Origin: Daucus carota subsp. sativus
Lineage: Eukaryota > Streptophyta > Magnoliopsida > Apiales > Apiaceae
Length of the DNA stretch: 64,000 nucleotides
Assembly: GCF_001625215.2 (NCBI RefSeq)
Contig: NC_030384.2
Coordinates: 46,596,390 to 46,660,389 of the forward strand
Reading direction: 5' to 3'
A program made the translations under genes and the position numbers. Below, in pieces: positions 46,274 to 57,342 of this stretch. Under the pieces are notes generated by a model. The model was not told the origin of the DNA. It made no database searches and was given only the letters and a program-made list of their open reading frames with translations. Every line of letters starts with the position of its first letter. Position 1 is the first letter of the stretch.

Positions 46274-47641
46274 TTGATGGCTTCCAACTTGGTTTCAGCT
46301 TGCCCTCTTTTTGTAATCTTGTTCTTTGTTAATTCTCCAAATTTGATTTTAGCTAAGCAGTTTGATTATCCAACTGCAAAACTTGGTACTTCATGGATCA
46401 ATGATCCTTCTGCTCCACGTACTATTCAGTTTGGGGATAAATCAACTGTGATTCCCGTTCTTTTACGAGGAACGTTAGGCCAGAGATTTGCTTGTGGCTT
46501 CTACTGTAATGGAAAATGCGACTCTTATGTCTTTGCCATCTTTCTTGTTCAAACAAACAGTGCCGCGTTTATTGTATCCCCTACTGTTTCATTCCCACAA
46601 GTTGTCTGGTCAGCTAACCGAGACCATCCTGTTAAAATCAACGCGACTTTGACGCTTATGTCAGATGGTGACTTGGAGCTGCGCGACGCTGATGGTTCTA
46701 TAGCCTGGTCAACTAAAACTGCTGGTAAATCTGTTGCTGGTTTGAACTTAACTGACACTGGAAATCTAGTGCTCTTCAATAAACACGAGAAGGTGGTTTG
46801 GCAATCTTTTGATCATCCAACAGATGCTTTGGTTCCCGGACAGAAGCTCTTGGAAGGGCAGAAACTAATTGCAAGTGTTTCCAAGACTAATAGTGGACTT
46901 GGTTTGTACTCTTTTGTTGTGAATGATCAGGGTGTATTTGCCTATATACAATCTGATCCCCCTCAGGACTATTACAATGGTTATTTTTATAGTAGTGTGA
47001 AGAGTAAAAAGCCAAATCTTGTGAAGTTCCTGAACGGAAGCCTTAGTTTTTATCCACATTCGTCAGAGAAAAACGTGTCATTTCCTATATTTGATATTCC
47101 CCCGGCATCATCAGTACAGTACATGAGATTTGAGCCCGATGGACATTTGAGAGTGTACGAATGGAAAGATCAGTGGGTGGTTATAGCAGATCTTCTCACA
47201 GGGTTTTCAGGTAAATGTGGTTACCCTCTTGTGTGTGGGAAATATAGTATATGCTCAAACGGACAATGCAGTTGTCCTGGAGCCAGCAGCAGTGGAGTCC
47301 GATATTTTAGGCAAGTAGAAGAGAAGTATCCTAATCTTGGTTGTGCTGCAATAACTCCTCTCAGTTGTTCTGCCTCAAAATATCAGGATTTTGTGGAGCT
47401 CAAAGATGTTACTTACTTTAAATTCATCTCCAGCATTGCCAATACTAATGTGAACAGGTGTAAGATTGCTTGTCTAATGGATTGTTCATGTAAAGCAGCT
47501 ATATTTCGCTATGGATCAGATCCTTTGAGAGGGGATTGTTTACTACCATCCGAGATCTTTTCTTTAATGGACCATGATCCGGATGAGGCACACTACAACT
47601 CAACGGTGTATCTCAAGGTGCAGAAGAAAGCCATCAACTGA
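46274..47641 (+). CDS. Secreted bulb-type lectin/PAN protein, EP1/SD2-5-ectodomain-like (L5)
   Basis: Single exon, 455 aa: signal peptide (about 1-27), FDYPTAKLGTSWINDPSA, B-lectin (VVWSANRDHPV; VWQSFDHPTDALVPGQKL), EGF-like CGYPLVCGKYSICSNGQCSC and PAN (KIACLMDCSCKAAIFRYGSD), ending KVQKKAIN. It is the near-identical partner of L3 on the opposite strand. The mannose-site signature is degenerate (MSDGDLELRD). It lies 820 bases downstream of P2 in the same orientation, so P2-L5 mirrors P1-L3. The frame is intact. Confidence 0.92.
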   Translation: MMASNLVSACPLFVILFFVNSPNLILAKQFDYPTAKLGTSWINDPSAPRTIQFGDKSTVIPVLLRGTLGQRFACGFYCNGKCDSYVFAIFLVQTNSAAFIVSPTVSFPQVVWSANRDHPVKINATLTLMSDGDLELRDADGSIAWSTKTAGKSVAGLNLTDTGNLVLFNKHEKVVWQSFDHPTDALVPGQKLLEGQKLIASVSKTNSGLGLYSFVVNDQGVFAYIQSDPPQDYYNGYFYSSVKSKKPNLVKFLNGSLSFYPHSSEKNVSFPIFDIPPASSVQYMRFEPDGHLRVYEWKDQWVVIADLLTGFSGKCGYPLVCGKYSICSNGQCSCPGASSSGVRYFRQVEEKYPNLGCAAITPLSCSASKYQDFVELKDVTYFKFISSIANTNVNRCKIACLMDCSCKAAIFRYGSDPLRGDCLLPSEIFSLMDHDPDEAHYNSTVYLKVQKKAIN

Positions 47642-48079
47642 GCTGCCTTCATCAACTTAGGCTCTCAGTAATAATCCCAAAAATTCCAACTCTAAAATAA
47701 ACTGTTCTTTTCAGGTGTCACAATGTAAAACTATGTTTGGCTACCAATAAAGTTAAACAAGTACTCCAATAAGGAGAAAAACAAATATGTTTCCACTACC
47801 TGGTGAATGTAGCAAATTTCCACGCTGTATAGCTGGGAGGGAAGATAATGACAAATTAACACCAAATGGTGCAGATTACAGCTTAAGAAAGACAACGAAA
47901 TACATTTGGCTAAGATACCACAGACAAAGATTTATTTTCCATTATTTATAATGAAGAGTCGAACAAGGCTACAGACAATGAAGTATAAAGACAGTTTCAA
48001 AGCAAAGTACAAGCTACTCAATCCCAGGTTTATATTCCAACATCTAATCAAACATCAGCTACCCGTACATGTCAGGTTC
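47642..48079. other. Convergent 3' flanks of L5 and P3
   Basis: L5 (plus) and P3 (minus) end facing each other 438 bases apart. The L5 3' flank matches that of L3. No gene. Confidence 0.5.
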
Positions 48080-51000
48080 TCATAGTGCTTTTAGAATCAA
48101 GTTTGCACCATGTTGAGGTTGAACAGTTAGGACTGTGTAAGGAGCGTGAATATAGGATGGGGAAAGCACAAAAGAAAAGCGTTGTAAGATCAACGATAGT
48201 GCCATTTTAGCTTCCAGCATTGCAAAATTCTGTCCAATGCAAATCCGGGGTCCTAAGCCAAATGGAAAATATACTCCTTTTCCCTTTGTTGCTTTTGACA
48301 CGCCCTCAGAAAATCTATCCGGATTGAATTCCTTAGCATCAGCACCCCATATATCTATGTCATGATGCATTAGGATGATAGGTAGCTGCACTGTAACTCC
48401 AGCCGGTAGAAATATCTCTCCTAATTTGACATCTTGATATACAGCACGATTTAGGAAAACTGCGGGTGGGTATAATCTTAGACTCTCAAGCAAAATCATA
48501 TTAACCTGCAGAACAAAGACATATAAAGCACTAGTCCGACATGTACCTTTGTCAATATACAAATTATTGACCCTTTTCTGCTATCATATTATACATCATA
48601 ATATTTGATAAACACTGAAAAAAGTTCATACTTGCAAGTTGACAACTTTGTTAAATACGTTACCAAGTGCTTATAATAAAACTTACAAGTTTGAGGTGAT
48701 TCATTCCATCAAGATCTGGTTTATCCTTTCCAAAGACCTGAAAAACCTCTTCTCTGGCGCGCTCTTGCCAATCTGAATGTTGACTCAATAGAACCATAGC
48801 CCAGGTAAGTAGATTTGAGGTTGTCTCTTGTCCAGCATAATAGAATAACTTACACTCTTCGATAACCTCATCCACAGACATTCCACATTTCATATTTTTG
48901 TTTTCTTTGATTTCTTCAGAATTTGATTTCAATAATAAACCCAACAAATTGTCATGAATATACTCTTCTACTTTCATTGCCAGCAACCGCTTGTTAATCA
49001 TAGACCTCAGTGCAGATCTCACCTCACTCTCAATCTGCCTCATCCTTTTCATTCTTTTGGTTGGCAAAAATCTACATTTAAAAGATTCTAATAAATATCA
49101 ACCCTAGTAGATGAAACACCAGAAGATTTTATACAACTTGCAAAAACAGAGATGAGGAATAAAAACCTCATTCCTGGGAGGTACAATGTTTGTACATCTT
49201 GCATGAGCAGCCCTCCTTGTTCTTTCAGTAGTTGAAATATTTGTCTCCCTTCTGCATAGCTACTCCCAAAGGCTGTCCGTGAGATGACATCAGCTGTTAG
49301 AGTTCCCAAATCAGGCCATACATCCACCTCGCATTGCCCCTCAGTGGAAACCATCGCCTCCCATTTGCTCATGATCTCAATACAACTTAAATACATGGCT
49401 GGCAGCATATCCTGTTTATATACATCATAAAAAAGAAAGACAATGGTTGTTGATACAATAGAACAAATACTGATGACAAAATATCTTCCTGCTTGGCACT
49501 TACTATCATTCAGATAGTACTGATAAAAATGACACTATAATTAGGTTTTATATCATGGAGCAACGGATCAAAAATTCTTTTACTTGAATTAAGTTATGTA
49601 ATTGCATCTATACTAAAGAAAGTCACCTGGAGCAAAGACCTAAATATATCATCAACATATTTCTACTAACAAAAACAAATCAACTTAACGTTTAAAAACA
49701 GCATCTACAACTTCGAGCCAAGATAGCTACAGGCATGACCTTTGACTTGTCAAGATGGAAAGCAGGATTCATAATTTTCCGGTGTTCGGCCCATGTCTCA
49801 CCCTCAGCACTCACAAGTCCACATGCGAGCAACTTGAATAAAGGATTACCTCCCCTGGTTTTCTGGAAGATAGAGGTCTTATTTAAGGCCTCTTTTATAA
49901 GATCAGGGTCCGTGATGTAGACCTCTGGTCGCGGCCCTAGCCACAGAAATGACTTCTTGCCTGCAACAAAGTATAAAGCACATGCTTTTGTAGTAAACAA
50001 CTTTGTAAGGGTAGAGTTTACTATTTATGGAAAATTAAGATGAAAAAATCACACATGCTTTGCTGGGACTCAAGCAAGGGTTCCTACTGAAAACTCAAGC
50101 ATAGAAACCTTCTTGATTAACAATAAGAAATCTTTTGCTAATTCCCTGATGAAACATTCTTAAAGAAAGAATTTGTGTTTAACAACTTTAAAGAGTGAGA
50201 GCAAAAATACCTGGAGAAATAAATCACCTTTTCTTAAATCACCTTTTCTTAATGCTCTCAAGACCTAGTAGTACAGTAGATGGGCTAATTTCCAATTACT
50301 AATCACATGACGCCTCGGAACTGGTATGGGTTTGAGGTATCAATATCTGATATCATGAGTTTGGCTGAGTGCTCGAATCAATATATACAATTTTTATAAA
50401 AAAATAAGTTATTAATATATATTAATTAAAAATATTAATAAAATTATTATTGTCATATATTATTGCATCATTAATTTAATTTTATATCAAACATTAATAT
50501 TTCATTACTTAAATAGAGATAAAAAATAAAAAATAAATGCATCTCATACCTTCATCTCATACCCACCTCTCTCCTTGGTATCAAAAACTCATATCTTGGA
50601 AGTTTAAGGTATGTGTTTCAGAATTTGTTTTTCCCAACCAAACATTAGGTATGAGTTTGGAATAGACAAATTTTATAAAACCCACGAACCAAACACCCAG
50701 ATTTTATATCTGTATATAAGTTTGTCCATTTAAGCTTGACAAGGATAAATTACCTTTCTCTTGAACCTAAATGTGTTACGGAAAGGTTTACCAATATTAT
50801 ATTATATATTCACATATATGCACTTGAAAACACGTACCGTGTTTACTAATAGCAGTAAATATAGCAGGAGTAACGCGAGGTATAATATCGTCAGACAAAC
50901 TGATGGGCTTGGACCTGGCCTCTTTTCCAGCGGCAGCGACTTCTTTAACGTCCCCATACAAAAGCCTGTAAGGGTTTCCTTTGAAGCCCTGATTCCTCAG

Positions 51001-51117
51001 AATCTTTTCCAGCCTCTTGGGCCTGATCCAAATCCAGTTGAGTAGTTTCCAGGCTGTCACCACCACGTATCCCAAAGCCAAGCTTACTATAAGCTTGAAG
51101 TATATATCTAACTCCAT
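48080..51117 (-). CDS. Cytochrome P450, CYP72A-type (P3)
   Basis: Five exons: 51117-50838, 49960-49740, 49411-49167, 49071-48687 and 48505-48080. They total 1557 bp (518 aa), with the same phases and exon lengths as P2. It has an N-terminal anchor, [21 protein letters not shown]-helix [10 protein letters not shown], Exx[13 protein letters not shown]-like FNPDRF and haem loop [10 protein letters not shown] (Cys about 466). It is more diverged from P1/P2 than they are from each other ([33 protein letters not shown]), so it left the common ancestor earlier. Intron 1 is 877 bp with no clear MITE. Family function is monooxygenation at the ER; substrate unknown. Confidence 0.93.
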
Positions 51118-51299
51118 GACTGTGTGTATGAGTGTGTGTAAAAGAAAGAAGGTGAAAGAAGATACTAGTGTCAGTGGTTGATGATTTAGAGTGAGGACGA
51201 ACGGACGATGATATTTATATCTGTTTTCCTGGTGAGAATGTCAAAAGAGTTGGGCGAAATTTGGAGTTTAAATAAGAGTTGCATGCATAGTGTGTATAT

Positions 51300-52735
51300 A
51301 AAGTATACACCAAGCTGGCCAAACGGGCGGGCCGGGACGGTTCGGGCCGGTTCATGCGGTTTCCGGACCGTCGCCGGTGAAACCGTAACCGGCACGCCAA
51401 GATTGGCGGTCTGGGCCGGTCCTAGCTGGGCTGGAGAAAATCAAAACCATAACCGTATAACACGGTTTATACGGGTTAGACGGGTTATACGGTTCGGGCC
51501 GGTTCAACGGTTCACGGTTCGAATTCGACGGTTCCTTAAGTTCACTGAGGACCAGTTGAGCAAACTTTTATAAATTAAATTAAATTTTACCTTTTTTTAA
51601 GTTTCAATTTCATTTTAAAATGTAAACTTTTATGTTTTCATATAAAACAAAAAATAAAATATAAATATCGAGTGTATTAAAATAGACACTTTTTATTAAA
51701 ATATAAACTTTTTATTTTGTTTAATATATAAACTTCTATATTTTTCTAATATAATATAATGGAAAAGAGAGAATCTTAATATTAATTTAATTAAAAATTT
51801 GAAAATAATTTTATGATAGTTGACATTTAGTTTAAAATTGAAAAATAAAAAATATAATATCAAATATATTAAAATATAAACTTTTTTATTTCGTTTTAAA
51901 ATATAAAGACGAATAAAACGGAAAGAAACCGTGAACCGCGAACCGCGGTTCCACGGTTCAATCACGGTTCACCGTGCCAAGATTGGACAGACTGTCAAAC
52001 GAAATAATAAAAAAATACACCCTGCTTCATTCTTTCATAGAATTGGAAGTAGCGAAACACGGGCCGGTTCCGCGGTTCAAGCGGTTCCAGCGGTTCCGCG
52101 GTCCGGTTCCGCCCTGCTAAATATTTTTTTATCACAAAATTAAAAATATCTTATTTAATAGTATATAATATAATATATAATTATTATATCTAAATCAGTT
52201 TTAATATAACAAAAGTGAAAATTTTCTTATTTTATAGTATATAATATAACATAAAATTATTATATCAAAATCAGTTTAATATAACTTATAAAATTATTAA
52301 GTGGTGATGATTTATAAGATTTTAAAATATAAGTTAGTAGAGTGGTTAATAATTTAATTATAAAATGACATTTTTAAATAAAATTTAATTTATGTAAATA
52401 TAAACTTAATATTTAAAATTTAAATCAAGCTAATTTATTTAAATATAAATTTGATACAGATTACGGTATAGAATTCCACGGTTAAACCGCGGTTTTGCGG
52501 TTCGCGGTTCAAACCGCGGTTAAACGGTTCCAGCCTGTGCGGTTCAAGCGGGTTAAAGCGGTTTCGGGCCGGTTACGGTTCGGTTTCTCGATTCTACACC
52601 CGTGTTCGGCCCGTACTCAGTTTCGGTTCATGCGGTTTTCGAACCGGCCCGTGTTTATACGGTTTCGGGCGGTTAAAAACACGGTTCGGGGCGTGCCGGT
52701 TCGAACGGTTCGGCCCGTTTGGCCGGCTTTCACCA
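51300..52735. mobile_element. Large hAT-like non-autonomous element rich in CGGTTC repeats
   Basis: The left end (AAGCTGGCCAAACGGGCGGG) and right end (inverted AAAGCCGGCCAAACGGGCC) form inverted repeats. Both subterminal blocks and one internal block (about 51930-52110) are arrays of CGGTTCGGGCCGGTTC-type repeats separated by AT-rich DNA. No transposase frame. The flanking duplication is unresolved: ATGCATAGTGTGTAT on the left resembles ATGCATGTTGTGTAT on the right but does not fit a plain 8-bp duplication. Confidence 0.6.
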
Positions 52736-52952
52736 TGCATGTTGTGTATCTGAATTTTTAATTAAACACATTGTTTGTACTTTAAATATTTAAGTGTGAG
52801 CAATACGTGCGTTAGTTTTTAGTTAACAGACTTCTGTTAACTGCTTACATTGTCTCCCTGTTGTACAGTGAGCCTGTCCGGGCCATATTAAAAAAAATGA
52901 TTACTAATCCAAAATAAAGTAAAAAAAATGGATCAAAATGACTAAAAAGTTA

Positions 52953-53187
52953 CTCCCTCTGTTTGGATATATTAGTCTCTTGACTTTTTTGCACGCACAT
53001 TTAAGAGCTTTGACCGCACATCTAAAATTATTATTTTTAAAATTTTCTTTTTATGAATAAAAGTATTAGTGATATATTTTAATTCACAAAAAGAAATTTT
53101 TAAAAATAATAATTTTACATGTGCGGTCAATGCTCTTAAAAGTGTGTGCAAAAAAGTCAAACGACTATTATATCCAAACAGAGGGTG
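52953..53187. mobile_element. Stowaway-type MITE, 235 bp foldback
   Basis: Ends CTCCCTCTGTTTGGATATAT and (inverted) CCCTCTGTTTGGATATAATA. The arms pair over most of the element (GACTTTTTTGCAC, GAGC-TTGACCGCACAT). Confidence 0.8.
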
Positions 53188-53660
53188 TATATTGTAAGTG
53201 CTCCTACTTGTCTATGAAACAAAAGCAGAACGGAAACAAACAGCCCCACAGTATACTGCTTTTCCTTTCTTTGACCCACTTGATAGCATCTTTAATAGGC
53301 TCTTAAATAGACTCCTAACTCAAGATATAAAGAAGATGTTCAAAAATTGAGCTCCAAGAGCCTCCTAGAGGCTTTAAAAATCTTAAGAGCCTCTTCTCTC
53401 TCCTTTAATTTAAGAGTTACTAGTTGGCTCTTAACTTTATAAAATAATCATTTCCTTCCATTCTTACATTAGACTCCCACTACATAACAAATGTTTGAAT
53501 TCAAAATATAAATAAAATATAAATTAAGAGCATATATAAAGAACATTGTTGGAGTTGACACTTTTAATTTTATATTAACTTACTAGGAGTATTTTATATT
53601 ATATAAAGGAGCCAAAACTTGGAGATGCTCGAGCGAAGTTATTCTGAGGTTAAAAATTTT
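53188..53660. other. Intergenic, nothing recognised
   Basis: AT-rich, with GAGCCTCTTAAG-like repeats around 53290-53420. No gene. Confidence 0.35.
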
Positions 53661-53662
53661 TA

Positions 53663-53922
53663 CTCCCTCCGTCCCCTTTTACATGTTCCCATTTGACTTT
53701 TGACCAGTCAAATTAACCAAATTTTGACTAAACATTACAAATTATCTTTTCATTATTTTTGAAAACTGAAAGTTGCATATTAAAATACACTAAATATACT
53801 TTCTAATGATATAATTTTTATTATTTTTTGAATTATATGATATATATAAAATTTCAGTCAAAATATAATCAATTTGACTGGTCAAAAGTCAAACGGGGAC
53901 ATGTAAAAAGGGACTGAGGGAG
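53663..53922. mobile_element. Stowaway-type MITE, 260 bp with long inverted repeats
   Basis: Ends CTCCCTCCGTCCCCTTTTAC and (inverted) CTCCCTCAGTCCCTTTTTAC, flanked by TA. The inverted repeat runs about 50 bases (CATGTTCCC...TTTGACTTTTGACCAGTCAA). Confidence 0.88.
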
Positions 53923-55044
53923 TATAACCAGCCCATGTGTTCATTGACAATGCCAATTGCCAAGTGGAGTGAAGTTGTGTCTGGGACGGGGAGTGCACTG
54001 AATGAAAGATGAAAAAGAGAAAGTAAAGAAAGTTAATGAAGGTTAGGAAAAACAAACGGTAGCCCACACATTACAAATATTTGTATATTTAAAGTACATA
54101 ATTTGTTCTATCAGGAGCTGAGGTACACAAAATGTATAACATGACTATTTTAGATATTTAGCTTTTTAAATAATTAGGGAGTATATTGAAATAGGAGTTT
54201 GATTAATTATATAATTAGATTCTAAAAAAATTGTATCTGATTTGATTTTAGGTGGATTCAAATAAAATATGTAGTATGTGGTATGATTGATATAAAATGT
54301 TTGGAATTTAAATCTAGTAATTTCAAAATCTCATTAATTTTAATAGGATTTTGTCAAATTTAAACTATATTGAACAATCCCATAAAATTTATTTTCTTTG
54401 TCTCCTTTAATTGCATATAATCTTTTTCCAATATTTTATACATATTTTAAGGTGATATAATTCCACTTTCATAATTTATTTTTAACATTTTTTTAAAATT
54501 TAAATATTGAATTTTGTTTTTAAAAAAATAAAAAAAAAATTATAGACTGTAATTTAACGGAGCATTAAAATGCACGCCGAGACCATTCCCAAAGTATACA
54601 ACCTTAACCTTTTGGAACGGGGAGAGCATTATTATGAAGTTAAAAAAAAAAATATCAAATAATACATCACTATTCGATTATCTTCGTACTTTACTAAATA
54701 TTAAATTAAATAATCTCAATGAATATCATCAAAATTTTTAAATATTTTAATATATTAAAAATATTATTAAATTTTACAATATAATTTGATATCTATATAA
54801 ATATTTTGAAATACTGATTTTTTTTAAAACCTGCATTAAATATAACTGAATTTCATAAAAAAAAAAAAAATTGATGCTCTGATTGAATACGCCCCTAACG
54901 GCTAACAAACCGATGAGGCGATGAGTCGATGACATCTGGCGGAAAATTTATACAGAAACAGGTGAAGTGTCTCGATGGGGGGGACCGAACTAAACACGTG
55001 GGTGTATATTATTTTGAATTTTGTGCTTTGAGGTTAATGTTACT
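53923..55044. other. Intergenic with a diverged GGGGTGTATT-type element
   Basis: 54170-54895 carries sequence related to the 31923 element and ends TGATTGAATACGCCCC. No gene is supported. Confidence 0.4.
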
Positions 55045-55669
55045 TAGGGTTAAAAATGGGGCGGGTTGGGGGCGGGGACTTCATTTCCCAGCCCCGCCCC
55101 ACATAATTTTTTCCTGCCTCATCCCCGCCCCATTCCCCGCGGGGATTTATTTTTAATCCCCATCCCCGCCCCACCGGGGACTTAATATAATTTCGCCCCG
55201 CCCCGCCCCGCTTCTATAATATTACACCTTTAAATAATTATTTTAAAATTAATTAATTTTTTCTTCAGAATTTAATAAAAATATAGGAGACATGTATATT
55301 AAAAGCAAAAAACTAATTATAATAGAAATCAAAGAGACATGTTATACATTGTAAAATTATAGTTTTGTGTATTAAAAATAATAATATTAAATATAATAAA
55401 TATATTATATTAAATATAATAAATATATTTTATTAAATATAATAAAAATATTATATTAAATATAATTATTTATTTATATTAAATATATGTGGGGCGGGGC
55501 GGGGAATCCCCGCGGGGATTCAACAAATACCATACTTGCCCCATATTTTGGCGGGGCAGAAAATCATTCCCCGTCACTGCCCCATTCCCCATATTAGCGG
55601 GGCGGATCTGCCCCATTCGGGGCGGGTTAGGGCGGGTTCCCCATTTTCCCCACCCCATTTTTAACCCTA
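55045..55669. mobile_element. hAT-type MITE, 625 bp, GGGGCGGGG-rich
   Basis: Ends TAGGGTTAAAAATGGGGCGG and (inverted) TAGGGTTAAAAATGGGGTGG, flanked by the 8-bp repeat ATGTTACT (55037-55044, 55670-55677). Both flanks of the AT-rich core are arrays of CCCCGCCCC/GGGGCGGGG. No coding capacity. Confidence 0.9.
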
Positions 55670-55675
55670 ATGTTA

Positions 55676-55858
55676 CTCCCTCCTTCCCATTTTAATAGTC
55701 CACTTTGCAAAGAAAAAATTTTCCATATTATTTGTCCTACTTCTTTGTCCAATACAATTTTATACAAGTTTCAATGTTAACATTTATTAGCATGTACAAT
55801 TTTCATGATTTACAATGCAAACTATGTTGACTTTTAACAAAATGAATGAAAATTTAGT
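55676..55858. mobile_element. Stowaway-like terminus beside the hAT element
   Basis: TA followed by CTCCCTCCTTCCCATTTTAA starts inside the 8-bp duplication of the hAT element. A matching right terminus was not found before the next MITE begins. Confidence 0.45.
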
Positions 55859-56032
55859 ACTCCCTCCGTCCCTATTTATCTGTCCACTTTGGAAGTAAAA
55901 ATTTGTCCCTATTTATCTGTCCATTTATACTTTCAAAACTAATTTAATGATAGTTTTTCAAATATATCTCCATAATTTCAATTTTCAAGGCTTGACTTAT
56001 TTAAAACTTGATTGAATTCATGTTTTCAAGAC
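55859..56032. mobile_element. Stowaway MITE, left part, cut by a Helitron end
   Basis: It starts CTCCCTCCGTCCCTATTTAT and follows the 43105 MITE closely through GAATTCATGTTTTCAAGACA. At 56033 it is replaced by the Helitron terminus. Its right half was not found downstream. Confidence 0.75.
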
Positions 56033-56062
56033 ACTAGGGAATTATGCCCGCGCTTCGCGAGC
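56033..56062 (-). mobile_element. Helitron 3' terminus inside the Stowaway MITE
   Basis: On the minus strand a hairpin (GCTCGCGAAGCGCGGGC) is followed by ATAATTCC and CTAG, then host T belonging to the MITE. The element would extend to the right. Its 5' end was not located. Confidence 0.7.
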
Positions 56063-57262
56063 TCCCACTAAAATTGTTTAAAATAAATAAAATCAAGCAT
56101 TTCAAATATGTTTTAAAAATATGTGAATTAATAATATTAATACCAGCAACTGCGAAAGGATGACCATGAATACTTCCCTTGTTACGAAGAATTCACATAT
56201 ATTTGTAGTGATCCGAAAAAATAAATATATTTATCTATTCGAACTATTGATCCAAAAATCCGAAAAAATAAATATATTTATCTATTCGAACTATTGATCC
56301 AAAATTTTTTTAAAAAAATAAATAGATGGCTGTAAGACCAGTAAATAAAGCTGTGAGATATATTTTTTACGATCATCGTTATAAAAAAAATGTTTACTTA
56401 TAAGGAACAAACTATTAGAATTATGTTTTTTCTCAATATTACAATTTAATCTAATACGCTGACAAATTATATTTTTTGGATTTGGTACACATTGACTACA
56501 TGTATAGCTCACTAAAACATATTAATTTGGAAGTCAACTCTTCTTTACACACGTCAGTGGTATTGAACTCAAATTTTAAAATGTAAGGATGTATCTGATA
56601 AATTAGAGGATCTCGGATGCCTGATTAACACTTTCATTCTAAATTCTTGACAATCTGTACACTTTATGGAAACTCCGGATTTTGATCCATTGTTGTCATG
56701 AATAAGAATGACATTAGAATCATGAAAACATGTGAATAACACATGCATAAAAATCAAATTACAAATAGCCAGTTACAAAATCAGAAGTAATGAAATTATT
56801 CATTTCACTTCGAACAAATCATATTTCAGGATAATAACAGCTTCTTTGTAGTACAACTATATAAATTCTGAAGAGAAACCGTCAAAGGATGCACCACATC
56901 TCCTCTCCTTTGTTTTCGTACCCTGACCCGATCCTGATCCTGCTACCATCACCTAATACTGGACATATCACTTATACTGATAAAGTGGAAGGGTTATTTT
57001 CTTCACATCATTTGATCCATACAACAGGGCATTTATTTTCATGATACCTGGGTGTAGATATAAAATGTTAACACCTTTTGCAGAATATAATCACAACGAT
57101 AATTTTTGCAAAACAACAAACAATAATTTGAGATTTAGTTTTAATTTTCACTACATGGCAATATATAAGACTGCAAAATTAAAGTTGCATTAGTAATACA
57201 TTAAGACTGCAGCCTGCGAAAATTTAGATGCAAATTCAAGCACAATTAATACAGACACATAC
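56063..57262. other. Intergenic, no gene resolved
   Basis: A tandem 57-base repeat (CCGAAAAAATAAATATATTT ... CTATTGATCCAAAA) occurs at about 56212-56303. A minus-strand exon-like stretch near 56965-57048 is open but unrecognised and is not called. Confidence 0.35.
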
Positions 57263-57342
57263 CTCTCCCACGTGCTGAGCATCACCAAGCATGCAAACCT
57301 TCATATTAGGTCTGGGGATGTGTGGCAATTTAACAGAACCAC
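57263..57342 (-). pseudogene. RPL10A: Orphan exon of ribosomal protein L10a (uL1)
   Basis: The minus strand reads GSVK then [18 protein letters not shown] then HVGE and ends at a GT donor (GTATGTG). This is the highly conserved core of cytosolic ribosomal protein L10a (family sequence [24 protein letters not shown]). Neither the N-terminal exon nor the rest of the protein (DVEALKKLNKNKK onward) was found nearby. It is therefore a captured or degenerate gene fragment, not a working gene. The K-to-N change is atypical for so conserved a stretch. Confidence 0.75.

Noticed and set aside
51208-52761. Open frames with Arg/Val-rich products
   Set aside because: They are translations of the CGGTTC repeat arrays in the hAT-like element.
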